NCBI RefSeq assembly: GCF_004761875.1
Contig: NZ_SJEY01000003.1
Location: 62,001-126,000, forward strand
Direction of reading: 5' to 3'
DNA from: Roseovarius aestuariivivens
Lineage (GTDB): Bacteria > Pseudomonadota > Alphaproteobacteria > Rhodobacterales > Rhodobacteraceae
DNA: 64,000 nt
Both the position numbers and the translations under genes were made by a program. Shown in pieces: positions 35,968-45,114 of this stretch. The notes below the pieces were generated by a model that saw only the letters and a program-made list of their open reading frames with translations, was not told the origin of the DNA and did no database searches. Within the stretch, counting starts at the first letter, position 1; each line of letters opens with the position of its first letter.

Positions 35968-37272
35968 CTAGCGTCCGATCACGATATCAGCCTGTAGCCC
36001 GCCAAGCCGCTCACTTTGGCCGAGCCGAAGCGTACCCCCGTGGGCGCGTGCGATATCCATCGCGATCGCAAGCCCTAATCCGACACCGGTGCCTTTGTTC
36101 TGGTTGCGAGCAGGATCAAGGCGCGCAAAGGGCTTAAGCGCCTCTTCGCGATCCTTTTCGGCGATGCCCGGCCCGTCGTCTTCGACCCGGATCCGCAACG
36201 ATTTCGCCGTCATCAAAACCGACACCTCGGCCCGGCTACCGTAGCGCACCGCGTTACCGATAAGATTTTCCACCGCCCGGCGGATCCCGCCCGGTCGCAA
36301 GAGCACGGTCCCCTCGCCTTCCATCAGACCAAGATCGACACGCTTTCCTTCGCGCCCAAACCCCTCGACAATGTCCCGCACCAGCGCAATGGGATCCACC
36401 GGTTCCGGCTCACCCTCCTGCGCGCCGCGCGCGAAGGCGAGAAACTCGTTGATAAGGCGCTCCATGTCGTTGACGTCTTGTTCCAGCGGTGCGCGTTCCG
36501 CCTCGTCCAGCATCGACAGCGCCAGTTTGAGCCGAGTGATCGGCGTGCGCAGGTCGTGGCTCACACCGGACAGCATCAGCGTGCGCTGTTCGATTTGGCG
36601 CTCGATCCGGGCTCGCATATCGACAAAAGCGTTACCCGCCGCACGCACCTCGACAGATCCGGCCGGCCGATAGTCGACATGGCGCCCGCGCCCGAACGCC
36701 TCAGCCGCGCGAGCCAGACGCGTGATCGGACGCAACTGGTTGCGAAGATAGAAATACGCGATCACGGTCATCACGATGGCGAAAAACACCATGTTCACCA
36801 AAAGCTGGTGGGGATTCGATGCCGAGACGCGCCGCCTGTCGAAAAGCATTCGTATGCCGCCATCGCCCGAGCGGAAAAACAATGTCACGACGCGGTCATC
36901 GGGAAGAACGACCGCATGCAGTTCGGGCAAAAGCCGCTCGAACTCCCGGATGACCACCACCCCGGTGAAATCGTACCAACGTCGCGCGTCAGCTTCCGGC
37001 AAAGCGCCCAATGAAACGTCCTCCATCGTGATCTGCAAGGCGGCAGGCAGACCTGTCGCGCGCATCTCCGCCGCTGTCTCGCCCGCATCGAGCAGAACCT
37101 TGACCTCACGACTGGTCGACCGCGTCATCTGTTTTGTGACACCTTCGAAATGACGCTGAATGAAGACCACCGAAACCACCAGCATCACCGTGATCACCGG
37201 CAAGAGCAGGATGAGAAAGGCTCGCCCGTAAAGCGAGCGCGGCAGATAAGGTTTGAGCCAGCGAAACGACAT
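35968..37272 (-). CDS. EnvZ-like sensor histidine kinase
   Basis: 434-residue kinase. Helix 1 (residues about 14-36), a periplasmic domain of about 120 residues and helix 2 (about 160-180) are followed by a HAMP segment (LRPITRLARAAEAFGRG). Next come the H-box SGVSHDLRTPITRLKL and an HATPase domain with N-box ENLIGNAVRYG and G-boxes EDDGPGI and GVGLGLAI. This is the OmpR-partner class. No response regulator is adjacent within the window, so the partner is unknown. It is divergent from the metallo-hydrolase gene; their starts are about 45 bases apart. Confidence 0.9.
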   Translation of the reverse strand: MSFRWLKPYLPRSLYGRAFLILLLPVITVMLVVSVVFIQRHFEGVTKQMTRSTSREVKVLLDAGETAAEMRATGLPAALQITMEDVSLGALPEADARRWYDFTGVVVIREFERLLPELHAVVLPDDRVVTLFFRSGDGGIRMLFDRRRVSASNPHQLLVNMVFFAIVMTVIAYFYLRNQLRPITRLARAAEAFGRGRHVDYRPAGSVEVRAAGNAFVDMRARIERQIEQRTLMLSGVSHDLRTPITRLKLALSMLDEAERAPLEQDVNDMERLINEFLAFARGAQEGEPEPVDPIALVRDIVEGFGREGKRVDLGLMEGEGTVLLRPGGIRRAVENLIGNAVRYGSRAEVSVLMTAKSLRIRVEDDGPGIAEKDREEALKPFARLDPARNQNKGTGVGLGLAIAMDIARAHGGTLRLGQSERLGGLQADIVIGR

Positions 37273-37318
37273 GCCATAAGCCTAGCTGCGGCACGATCGG
37301 TTAGAAAGGGCATGCGTG

Positions 37319-38221
37319 ATGGAGAAGTTCAATCCGGCCCCGGGCCAGCCCGAGGATCTTGGCGACGGTATAACGAGGATCCTCGCGCCCAACCCTTCGC
37401 CGATGACTTTTCGCGGCACCAACACGTATCTTCTGGGAGAAAGAGACGTCGCTGTTATCGATCCTGGACCCGACGATGACGCGCATCTTGCCGCGATTCT
37501 CAGGGCCGTCGGGCCAAAGGCGCGGATCAGCCATATCCTGGTCACGCACTCGCACCTCGACCATTCGCCGCTAGCCCGGAAGCTGGCACGAGAAACCGGT
37601 GCCGAGGTTTTCGCCTTCGGACCTTCCCGGTCGGGACGCAGCCCGCTGATGGAACAACTCGCACGTTCTGGGTTGCGCGACGGCGGCGAAGGCATCGACC
37701 CGGATTTCGCGCCCGACAGGCAGTTGAAGGATGGCGCATGTCTGGCCGGTAGCGATTGGGAGATCGAGGCCCTCTGGACCCCGGGGCACCTCGGAAACCA
37801 CCTGTGCTTCTGTTCGGGCGATGTCGTTTTCACCGGCGATCTGGTCATGGGGTGGGCCAGTTCGCTCGTTTCGCCGCCCGACGGAGATCTGAGTGATTTC
37901 ATGGCGTCTTGCCGGCGGCTACGCGACGTTGGCGCGAAAACCTTCCATGCCGGCCATGGCGCCCCGATCAATAATCCTCCCGAAAGGCTCGACGCGCTCA
38001 TTGCCCATCGCGAAACGCGTGGCGCCGCTATCGTCGAGGCGCTCGGCGACGGGCCGGCCACTGCAGCAGAACTGGCCCGCCGGATCTACTCCGACACACC
38101 GGAGAACCTCTTGCCCGCCGCTGTGCGCAACGTGCTCGCCCATCTCATTGATCTTTACGGGAAAAACCGTGCCGTCCCGTTAGGCGCCTTGTCGGCTGAA
38201 ACGCAGTTTGCCCTTCGATGA
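37319..38221 (+). CDS. MBL-fold metallo-hydrolase (LACTB2-like)
   Basis: 300-residue cytoplasmic hydrolase. The zinc motif HSHLDH appears in LVTHSHLDHSPLARKL; later histidines in TPGHLGNHL and FHAGHGAPI complete the site. A C-terminal winged-helix-like tail (residues about 225-295) is typical of the LACTB2-like group. An in-frame GTG lies one codon before the chosen ATG; GAAAGGG upstream serves either. The substrate is unknown; related human LACTB2 is an endoribonuclease. Confidence 0.88.
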   Translation: MEKFNPAPGQPEDLGDGITRILAPNPSPMTFRGTNTYLLGERDVAVIDPGPDDDAHLAAILRAVGPKARISHILVTHSHLDHSPLARKLARETGAEVFAFGPSRSGRSPLMEQLARSGLRDGGEGIDPDFAPDRQLKDGACLAGSDWEIEALWTPGHLGNHLCFCSGDVVFTGDLVMGWASSLVSPPDGDLSDFMASCRRLRDVGAKTFHAGHGAPINNPPERLDALIAHRETRGAAIVEALGDGPATAAELARRIYSDTPENLLPAAVRNVLAHLIDLYGKNRAVPLGALSAETQFALR

Positions 38222-38302
38222 AAACCGACCGATGCCGAAGAAACTTTTTGTCACAATCCCTCTGGACGCGCTATGGCGAGGTTGTTATATCCGCCTTCGT
38301 GT

Positions 38303-38377
38303 TCCGGCGTAGCTCAGCGGTAGAGCAGTTGACTGTTAATCAATTGGTCGTAGGTTCGATCCCTACCGCCGGAGCCA
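38303..38377 (+). tRNA. tRNA-Asn (GUU)
   Basis: 75 bases with encoded CCA. The acceptor stem TCCGGCG / CGCCGGA, the anticodon stem TTGA / TCAA with loop CTGTTAA (anticodon GTT at 38335-38337), and the T-arm GTAGG / CCTAC pair well. The sequence is that of alphaproteobacterial tRNA-Asn. Confidence 0.97.
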
Positions 38378-38500
38378 AATCTCCCACAAAGTGAAATCCG
38401 CCTTGTGTCGCGAACGGACACAAGCCCTGCAGCGTCTAACGCGCAAGGCTATCATTCCATCCTATGAAGCCTTTCGAACTACCGCTCCGAAAGCATCAGT

Positions 38501-38525
38501 TTGACGCAACGTAAGCTTGTGTCAA
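38501..38525. repeat. Imperfect palindrome upstream of the PQQ-type dehydrogenase
   Basis: Arms TTGACGCAA and TTGTGTCAA (one mismatch) flank a 7-base spacer, 35 bases before the start codon of the next gene. Position and size fit a dimeric repressor or activator site. No regulator was recognised for it. Confidence 0.4.
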
Positions 38526-38559
38526 TGATGGGGTTCTAAAGAATCCATGGGAGGACATC

Positions 38560-39813
38560 ATGAAAAAATTCTTGGGATCCGTGGCGGTACTTGCGCTGTT
38601 CACTGGGAGCGCGCTGGCGCAGGGTGCCAATGTGCCCGACAATCTCGACAAGCTCTCGAATTTCCAGTCCACGGGCGTGACCGAATTCACGTTCATCGAG
38701 CAGACTGGCGACTATGCCGACGGCATTAAGGCAACGCTGGAAAACATCACGCTGCCCGACGGCTTTAAGATCGAGCTTTATGCGGTGGTGCCCGACGCCC
38801 GGCACATGGCCGTGGGTCCGCAAGGGATCGTGACCTTCGTGGGCACCCGAAAGGACAAAGTCTGGAGCGTGACCGACCGCAACAAGGATCGGGTCGCCGA
38901 CGAAGTGAAGGATTTCGCGCCGTCGCTGACCTTCTCCATTCCAAATGGCCCCTGCTTTTCGGATGACGGGTTTCTTTATATCGCTGAACAGAACCGAGTG
39001 CTGCTCTTCCCGGCCGCCGAGTTTTTCTATGAAAGCCCCGATGTGGCCGCATTCAATCTTGTGGCCAAAGGCGACCTGATCCCGCCCGAGGAAGAGAGCT
39101 ACAACCACACCGCGCGGGTCTGCAAAATCGGTCCCGACGGCATGATCTACATCTCGCTCGGCCAGCCCTTCAATGTCGCGCCGCCCGAAAAGCTCGACCT
39201 CTACAACGAGGTTGGTATCGGCGGCATCATCCGCATGAACACCGACGGTACGGGTCGCGAGGTCTATACCTATGGCGTACGCAACTCAGTCGGGCACGAC
39301 TTCCACCCTGTAACAGGTGAGCTTTGGTGGACCGACAACCAGGTCGACGGCATGGGCGATGACATCCCGCCGGGCGAGATCAACCGCCAGACCGCAGCAG
39401 GCCAGCACTTCGGCCATCCATGGTACGGCGGCGGTGACGTGCGAACGAACGAGTACAAGGGCGAGGAGGTGCCCGTCGAAGTCGTGATGCCCGCGGTCGA
39501 GACAGTGGCGCATGCCGCCGATCTCGGAATGGAGTTCTACGAGGGCGACATGTTCCCCTCTAAATACAAGAACGCCATCTTCTCGGCTCAGCACGGATCT
39601 TGGAATAGGACAGAGCCGGTCGGGGCGCGCGTGATGGTCACCTTCATCGATGAAGAGGGCAATGCCACGACAGAGCCATTTGCCGAAGGTTGGCTCAACG
39701 AAAACGGGGAGTATCTCGGACGCCCGGTGGATGTGGCCGAGCTGCGCGACGGCTCCATCCTCGTCTCCGACGACCTGGCTGGTGCCATCTACCGGATCAG
39801 CTACGGCGAATGA
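38560..39813 (+). CDS. PQQ-dependent sugar/sorbosone dehydrogenase-like protein, exported
   Basis: 417 residues with a signal peptide (about 1-20, ending LAQG). The rest is a beta-propeller of the soluble glucose dehydrogenase/sorbosone dehydrogenase family: GFKIELYA, IYISLGQPFN, GVRNSVGHDFHPVTGELWWTDNQ and HGSWNRTEPVGARV are typical blocks. It probably oxidises a sugar or alcohol in the periplasm and passes electrons to the dihaem cytochrome encoded next (ATGA overlap). PQQ use is inferred from the family. An AGGACA-type ribosome-binding site precedes the ATG. Confidence 0.87.
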   Translation: MKKFLGSVAVLALFTGSALAQGANVPDNLDKLSNFQSTGVTEFTFIEQTGDYADGIKATLENITLPDGFKIELYAVVPDARHMAVGPQGIVTFVGTRKDKVWSVTDRNKDRVADEVKDFAPSLTFSIPNGPCFSDDGFLYIAEQNRVLLFPAAEFFYESPDVAAFNLVAKGDLIPPEEESYNHTARVCKIGPDGMIYISLGQPFNVAPPEKLDLYNEVGIGGIIRMNTDGTGREVYTYGVRNSVGHDFHPVTGELWWTDNQVDGMGDDIPPGEINRQTAAGQHFGHPWYGGGDVRTNEYKGEEVPVEVVMPAVETVAHAADLGMEFYEGDMFPSKYKNAIFSAQHGSWNRTEPVGARVMVTFIDEEGNATTEPFAEGWLNENGEYLGRPVDVAELRDGSILVSDDLAGAIYRISYGE

Positions 39814-40391
39814 GACGGATCGCACTTTTCGGTCTCGGCGGGATTTGTCTCGCCGGGATCGCCTTGGCCGAGACGCCCGTCGCGGGCGATCCGGCCGAGG
39901 GCCGCAAGCTTGCCAACCAATGCCGCACGTGTCACGGGCTGGACGGCTACGCAAAAATTCCGGTCGCGCCGCATATCGGCGGCGAACCCGCCCCGTATAT
40001 CACTTCGCAGCTCACCGCCTTTCGCAACGGCACGCGACGGCACGAGATGATGAGTGTCGTGGCCTCGACGCTCAGCGATCAGCAGATCGCCGATCTCGCA
40101 GCCTGGTACGCGTCGCACGATGTGACCGCGACCCTGCGAGCCGACGTTGACGGCGCGCCCGAACAATGCACGGCCTGCCACGGTGCCGATGGTCTGTCGC
40201 TGGCGGATGACGTGCCCAATCTAGCCGGCGAGACGAATATCTACATCGAGACACAGCTCAAGGCCTTTCGGACAGGCAAGCGCAAGCACGAGGTGATGAC
40301 GCCGATGGCGCTCGCCCTCAGCGAGGATGAGATGCGCGCGGTTGCCGATTGGTATGGCAACGTCAAAATCTCAATCGATATGGCGGAGTGA
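39810..40391 (+). CDS. Dihaem cytochrome c (c4-like)
   Basis: 193 residues with a signal peptide (about 1-20). Two haem-attachment motifs, CRTCH and CTACH, lie in two related halves, each with distal Met candidates, as in cytochrome c4. The start overlaps the stop of the dehydrogenase gene, so it is almost certainly that enzyme's electron acceptor. The frame upstream of 39810 belongs to the dehydrogenase region. Confidence 0.92.
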   Translation: MRRIALFGLGGICLAGIALAETPVAGDPAEGRKLANQCRTCHGLDGYAKIPVAPHIGGEPAPYITSQLTAFRNGTRRHEMMSVVASTLSDQQIADLAAWYASHDVTATLRADVDGAPEQCTACHGADGLSLADDVPNLAGETNIYIETQLKAFRTGKRKHEVMTPMALALSEDEMRAVADWYGNVKISIDMAE

Positions 40392-40676
40392 CGTGCCCGG
40401 ACCGAGTGGCTAAGGCGGCGCGACGGGTAAAATCTTGAAAGACGCGGTGACAAGCACCGGTGGGATCACGAGCAATCAGTCGGAGTTTAACGCCGCCAGC
40501 GTTCCGGCCATCCCTGTTATGCCGAAGACGTCAACCGCCCCGGACGGTATGCGGCCTTCGATATCTGGAATTCCAGGTTGCCAGCTTTGCGGTAAAACGT
40601 GCGTCAGCAACGACGTCTCCCTGAGTGTGGCCAAGTGTTGCACAGCCGTTTCCGGAGAAGAGAAGGAAAAGGCGTC

Positions 40677-41393
40677 CTAATAATGACCGGCGACGTATTT
40701 CGCGATGGCCGCGCCGCGCGAGTTGACGTCGAGCTTCTGGTAAATCGCTTTCAGATAGTATTTCACGGTGTTCTCGCTCAGACCGAGCCGCGCGGAAATC
40801 TGGAAGTTGGTCAGGCCATCACCCAAAAGGGCGAGGATCTCATGTTCGCGGCGTGACAGGCTGTCGGCGTTCTCCGACGTCAACCGCCGCAGGATTTCCG
40901 TTGGCACAATCGAGTGTCCCTCTATCAGTTTGCCGAGGATACGCGGAAGCGATGTCAGGATCTGACTCATCATGCAGACCGAGTTGGCCCCGGCCTTGAT
41001 CGCCGTTCGGATGAACGCGAATTCTGTATCTTCGGCGACCACGACGACCATCACATCGGGATGGTCCTTTCGTACCTGATCGAGGATCTGGGTCAGATCA
41101 CCATCCGCAAGGCGCACGCCCAGGATCAGGATGGTCCGGCCCCTCGCCTGCGACAGCAGCTTTTTCAGGGACGCCTTGTTGGTTGCATACTGTCCAAGCC
41201 GGACCTCGGGGATTTGCGCCACGAGGGATCCAATCCCCTGACACACGATCAACTGGCGATCGGCCACGATGACCTCGGGCGTTGCGTCACGCGCCGACTG
41301 ATTGATCTCGGATGCGGCTCGCATGGATGTCACTTGCGTCTCTCTCCCACACACAACCTTACGCGACCCGCAGCGGTTGCGCCACACGTACAT
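40677..41393 (-). CDS. LuxR-family regulator with a degenerate receiver domain
   Basis: 238 residues from ATG 41393; a start at Met24 (41324) is also possible, and neither has a strong ribosome-binding site. The C-terminal LuxR helix-turn-helix ([27 protein letters not shown]) is intact. The N-terminal domain has the receiver layout, but the phosphoacceptor Asp is Gly92 ([11 protein letters not shown]), one acidic-pocket residue is missing (VADRQ), and the switch Lys is absent (SVCMMSQ). It is therefore not a normal phosphorylated regulator. It is divergent from sgaA and very likely controls the serine-cycle genes. Confidence 0.85.
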   Translation of the reverse strand: MYVWRNRCGSRKVVCGRETQVTSMRAASEINQSARDATPEVIVADRQLIVCQGIGSLVAQIPEVRLGQYATNKASLKKLLSQARGRTILILGVRLADGDLTQILDQVRKDHPDVMVVVVAEDTEFAFIRTAIKAGANSVCMMSQILTSLPRILGKLIEGHSIVPTEILRRLTSENADSLSRREHEILALLGDGLTNFQISARLGLSENTVKYYLKAIYQKLDVNSRGAAIAKYVAGHY

Positions 41394-41502
41394 TCGGCGG
41401 TGAAATGAGCCGAATGCCGCAAGTGCGAAGATAATGGAATCAAACGAAAAAAACGTATGCGGCGGTATGCCGGGCGTTTTTCGCCAAAAATCTCACCCGA
41501 GT

Positions 41503-41521
41503 GGGTGGGATTTTCCTACCC
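41503..41521. promoter_or_regulatory. Serine-cycle palindromic operator 1 (sgaA/regulator promoter)
   Basis: The 19 bases GGGTGGGATTTTCCTACCC lie 106 bases before the sgaA ATG in the divergent gap. Flanking T and A extend the symmetry to 21 bases. The same pattern, GGGTRGGANNNYCCTACCC, recurs upstream of mclA and at no other place I noticed. Another short repeat, ACCC-GAGT-GGGT, overlaps its left side. Confidence 0.65.
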
Positions 41522-41626
41522 ATCGGGCGGATTTCCCCCATTTGATCCATCACGGGGCTGTTCACGTGGCGTAAGGCCATGCTACGTCCCCCGGCGATAC
41601 AGCGCTTTTTTGGGAGAGAGACCACC

Positions 41627-42838
41627 ATGAACGGTTACAAGCATCTTTACATTCCCGGCCCGACGAACGTTCCGGAGCCTGTCCGCCGCGCAATGAACGT
41701 GCCCATGGAAGACATGCGTGCCCCCGATTTCGGAGAGTTCGTGACCGGCATCCTCGATGACATGAAGAAGGCCTATCGCCTCGAAAACGGTCGCGTCTTC
41801 ATCTTTCCGTCGTCCGGCACTGGCGCTTGGGAATCGGCAATTCAGAACACGCTGAACCCTGGCGACAAGGTTCTGATGTCGCGCTTCGGCCAATTCTCGC
41901 TTCTTTGGGTGGATATGGCCGAGCGTCTGGGCCTCGACGTGCAACTCTGCGAAGTCGAGTGGGGCAAAGGCGTGCCGCTCGAGGACTACGCCAAGCATCT
42001 CGAAGCAGACAAAAATCACGAGATCAAAGCGGTCTTCGCCACGCAGAACGAAACCGCGACCGGCGTGACCTCGGATATCGCGGGCGTTCGCAAGGTACTC
42101 GATGCCGCCGGCCACCCGGCGATGCTTTTCGTCGACGGCGTAAGCTCTATCGCCTCGATCGAGTTCGAGATGGAAAAATGGGGCGTCGACCTTGCTGTCT
42201 CGGGCTCGCAGAAAGGCTTCATGCTGCCCGCGGGTCTTGGTTTTCTCGGGGTCAGCGCCAAAGCGCTCGAGGCCAACAAGGCGCTCAGCAACTCCGGCAT
42301 GAGCCGCTGCTATTTCAGCTTCGAGGACATGATCAAGCTGAACGATACTGGATATTTCCCATACACGCCCGCCACGCAGCTTCTGCGCGGCCCGCGCTGC
42401 TCACTCGACATGATGCTCGAAGCCGGCATGGAAAGCATCTGGGAGCGTCATAACCGCATGGCCGCAGGCGTCCGCGCCGCGGTCGAGGCATGGGACGGCT
42501 GCAAACTCGTGGCGATGGGCCCCGAGTGGGAATCCGACACCGTTTCCGCAATTTACGCGCCCGAAGGCGTCGATGCGCGCGATGTGATTTCGACCGCCTA
42601 TTACAAATATCAGACCTCGCTCGGCACCGGCCTGAACAAACTGGCTGGCAAAGCCTTCCGCATCGGACATCTCGGGTCGCTGAACCCGGTGATGCTCTGC
42701 GGGGCGATCTCGGCTGCGGAAATGGCCCTGGTCGACGCGGGTGCCAAGATTGAGCCGGGCTCGGGTGTTGCGGCGGCACAGGCACATTATCGAGCGACCA
42801 CACCGGACGGCCAGACCGCACAGTCCAAGGCGGCATGA
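41627..42838 (+). CDS. sgaA: Serine-glyoxylate aminotransferase
   Basis: 403-residue PLP enzyme that converts serine plus glyoxylate to hydroxypyruvate plus glycine, the entry step of the serine cycle. The PLP lysine is Lys196 in SGSQKGFM; the N-terminal YIPGPTNVPEPVRRAM and SSGTGAWESAIQN are typical. The start at 41627 follows GGGAGAGAGACC; an upstream in-frame ATG adds 16 unconserved residues. It is 7 bases upstream of hprA. Confidence 0.95.
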   Translation: MNGYKHLYIPGPTNVPEPVRRAMNVPMEDMRAPDFGEFVTGILDDMKKAYRLENGRVFIFPSSGTGAWESAIQNTLNPGDKVLMSRFGQFSLLWVDMAERLGLDVQLCEVEWGKGVPLEDYAKHLEADKNHEIKAVFATQNETATGVTSDIAGVRKVLDAAGHPAMLFVDGVSSIASIEFEMEKWGVDLAVSGSQKGFMLPAGLGFLGVSAKALEANKALSNSGMSRCYFSFEDMIKLNDTGYFPYTPATQLLRGPRCSLDMMLEAGMESIWERHNRMAAGVRAAVEAWDGCKLVAMGPEWESDTVSAIYAPEGVDARDVISTAYYKYQTSLGTGLNKLAGKAFRIGHLGSLNPVMLCGAISAAEMALVDAGAKIEPGSGVAAAQAHYRATTPDGQTAQSKAA

Positions 42839-42845
42839 GCGCATC

Positions 42846-43832
42846 ATGGCTGACGTGAAAATACTGGTCACGCGCGCGTGGCCCAAGGAAACCGAGGACC
42901 GCCTGACGCAGGCGGGCCTCGGCGACGTGACCCTGCGCCATCCCGACAGCCCGCTGAGCCACGATGAGTGGATGAAGGCTGCGGAAACCTATGACGTGAT
43001 TATGCCGACCGTGTCCGACAAGGTCCCGGCGGAGTTCTATCCAGCCGCCAAGGGCAAGGTTAAGATCTTCGCGAACTACGGTGTGGGCTTCAATCACATC
43101 GACATCGACGCGGCGGCGGCCAACGACATCGTCGTGACCAACACGCCCGATGTGCTGACCGACTGTACCGCCGATCTTGCCATGGGTCTGCTGCTCTGCG
43201 CCGCGCGCCGTATCGGCGAAGGCGAGCGCGAGACCCGCGCGGGCAAGTGGGAGGGCTGGCGGCCCACCCACATGATCGGCAAGAAGGTGACCGGCGCGAC
43301 GCTTGGCATCATCGGGTTCGGTCGAATTGGTCAGGCCATGGCACGCAAGGCGCATGGCGGCTTTGGCATGCGCGTTGTGTTTCAGGATGCCTGGAACGTG
43401 CCCGACGACATAAAGGCCGACAATGGCAATGCCGAACAGCTTGCCTCGATGAACGATGTGGCCGCGCAGGCCGATTTTCTGTCGCTCCACTGCCCCGGCG
43501 GCGCCGACACGTACAAGATGATCAACGCCGACATCTTCAACGCGATGAAACCCGGCTCGATTCTCGTGAACTCGGCCCGCGGCGACGTGGTGGACGAGGA
43601 TGCGCTCTTTGATGCGCTTGACTCTGGTCATCTCGCGGCGGCGGGTCTGGACGTTTATCACAACGAGCCCGCGCTCGATCAGCGGTTCCTGAAGTATGAC
43701 AATATCGTGCTGGCACCCCATCTGGGCAGCGCGACGGATGGCACGCGCGCGGCGATGGGTCATCGCGCCATCGACAATCTCGAGGCCTATCTCAAGGGCG
43801 AAACACCCGGCGATCTGGTGACGCCCAAGTAA
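42846..43832 (+). CDS. hprA: Hydroxypyruvate reductase (D-glycerate dehydrogenase)
   Basis: 328-residue D-2-hydroxyacid dehydrogenase. The NAD-binding GIIGFGRIGQAMARKA, the catalytic Arg in NSARGDVVDE, and the His in APHLGSATDG are present. It reduces hydroxypyruvate to D-glycerate, the next serine-cycle step after sgaA, with which it is cotranscribed. The start at 42846 gives MADVKILVTRAW. Confidence 0.93.
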   Translation: MADVKILVTRAWPKETEDRLTQAGLGDVTLRHPDSPLSHDEWMKAAETYDVIMPTVSDKVPAEFYPAAKGKVKIFANYGVGFNHIDIDAAAANDIVVTNTPDVLTDCTADLAMGLLLCAARRIGEGERETRAGKWEGWRPTHMIGKKVTGATLGIIGFGRIGQAMARKAHGGFGMRVVFQDAWNVPDDIKADNGNAEQLASMNDVAAQADFLSLHCPGGADTYKMINADIFNAMKPGSILVNSARGDVVDEDALFDALDSGHLAAAGLDVYHNEPALDQRFLKYDNIVLAPHLGSATDGTRAAMGHRAIDNLEAYLKGETPGDLVTPK

Positions 43833-43866
43833 GCCAGACAGCGCACAAGAGGTAAGAAACGGATGC

Positions 43867-43896
43867 GGGCCGTGATGAAAGTCACGGCCCGTTTTC
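43867..43896 (+). terminator. Terminator of sgaA-hprA
   Basis: Stem GGGCCGTGA / TCACGGCCC with a TGAAAG loop is followed by GTTTTC. It ends the sgaA-hprA transcript, making mclA a separate unit. Confidence 0.9.
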
Positions 43897-44159
43897 TGTG
43901 CGTTTCCAGCGCAGATCGGCACATAAGTTTCCCATCGTAAACTTTTGTTTTGTCGCAGAAATTCTGCGTTGCAGCGAGTGCATCCCACGGCATTCGTGCA
44001 GCGCTAACACGGGTAGGACCACCCTACCCGTTCCGTTTTTTATCGCCACCCCGGGCAGGCTTTTCTACCTGTGCGAAAGTATCTTTCGCAGCGCTTTCGG
44101 ATGAACGTGAAACCAAGGAGAGCCGTGCCCTGATGGCCGGTTCGGGAGGAAGGACCAAC
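43897..44159 (+). promoter_or_regulatory. mclA promoter region with serine-cycle operator 2
   Basis: Non-coding stretch between the hprA terminator and mclA. The palindrome core GGGTAGGACCACCCTACCC is at 44011-44029; with the flanking AC and GT the arms are 9 bases long (ACGGGTAGG / CCTACCCGT) with a 5-base centre. It matches the site before sgaA at 16 of 19 positions, including every base of the GGGTRGGANNNYCCTACCC consensus. A strong GGGAGGAAGGACC ribosome-binding site ends the region. The frame open upstream of mclA here is not used. Confidence 0.65.
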
Positions 44160-45101
44160 ATGAGTTACACGCTTTACCCCTTGAAGAAGCAGCGCCTACA
44201 ACGCTCGGAACTCGCCGTTCCGGGCTCGAACCCCTCGATGATCGAAAAAGCCGCCGACACAGATGTCGATTATGTTTTTCTCGATCTCGAAGACGCGGTC
44301 GCCCCGCCCGACAAGATCAAGGCGCGCTCGAACATCATCCAGGCGCTCAACGACATCGACTGGAAAGCGAAGGGTAAGACGATGTCGATCCGCATCAACG
44401 GGCTCGACACGCATTACATGTACCGAGACGTGGTCGAGGTCGTTGAACAGGCTGGCCAGCATATCGACACGATCCTGGTACCCAAGGTCGGCGTACCCGC
44501 CGACCTATACACCGTCGAAACCATGCTCAGCCAGATTGAGGTCGCACAAGGCTTCACGCATCAGATCGGCCTTGAGGCATTGATCGAAACTGCCCTCGGC
44601 ATGGCCAATGTCGAGGCCATCGCCGCAACCCCAGGACGGCTTGAGGCCATGCATTTCGGTGTAGCCGATTATGCCGCGTACACCCGCGCCCGGACGGTTG
44701 TGATCGGAGGCCTCAACCCTGATTATCCCGGTGACCAGTGGCATTTCGCCCTCAGCCGCATGAACGTCGCCTGTCGCTCTTATGGCTTGCGCGCCATTGA
44801 CGGGCCCTTCGGTGATTTCTCTGATCCCGACGCCTTCGTTGATAGCGCCAAGCGCGCCGCGGCTCTTGGGATCGAAGGCAAATGGGCAATCCATCCCAGC
44901 CAGATCAAGCTCGCCAACGAAGTCTTCTCACCGACCGAGGATGAGATCAACAAGGCGCGCCGAATCGTCGAAGAGCTGCGCAAGGCCGAGTCGCAGGGCA
45001 AGGGCGCGGCCAGTCTCGACGGCAAGATGATCGATGCCGCGAGTGAGCGCATGGCCAACAACGTTATCGCGGTGGCAGACGCCATCGCCGCCAAGTCCTG
45101 A
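44160..45101 (+). CDS. mclA: Malyl-CoA lyase
   Basis: 313-residue CitE-like lyase that cleaves L-malyl-CoA to acetyl-CoA and glyoxylate. The start [20 protein letters not shown] with a strong ribosome-binding site gives the usual length. [14 protein letters not shown] and the metal/CoA region [20 protein letters not shown] are typical. With mtkA and mtkB directly downstream, it fits the serine-cycle enzyme and not the ethylmalonyl-CoA-pathway copy many Rhodobacterales also have. Confidence 0.93.
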   Translation: MSYTLYPLKKQRLQRSELAVPGSNPSMIEKAADTDVDYVFLDLEDAVAPPDKIKARSNIIQALNDIDWKAKGKTMSIRINGLDTHYMYRDVVEVVEQAGQHIDTILVPKVGVPADLYTVETMLSQIEVAQGFTHQIGLEALIETALGMANVEAIAATPGRLEAMHFGVADYAAYTRARTVVIGGLNPDYPGDQWHFALSRMNVACRSYGLRAIDGPFGDFSDPDAFVDSAKRAAALGIEGKWAIHPSQIKLANEVFSPTEDEINKARRIVEELRKAESQGKGAASLDGKMIDAASERMANNVIAVADAIAAKS

Positions 45102-45114
45102 GGAGGAGAACCGA

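Noticed and set aside
40435..40680. 81-codon plus-strand frame between cytochrome c and the LuxR gene
   Set aside because: No ribosome-binding site, odd Ser/Thr/Cys-rich composition and overlap with the end of the regulator.
41494..41507. NarL-like heptamer TACCCAT near the sgaA operator
   Set aside because: The heptamer is present, but the orientation of the pair differs from the NarL 7-2-7 arrangement and no NarX/NarL genes are near.
42333..43988. 551-codon minus-strand frame over sgaA and hprA
   Set aside because: Both sense genes are complete with clear motifs; the antisense product is low-complexity and unlike any family.
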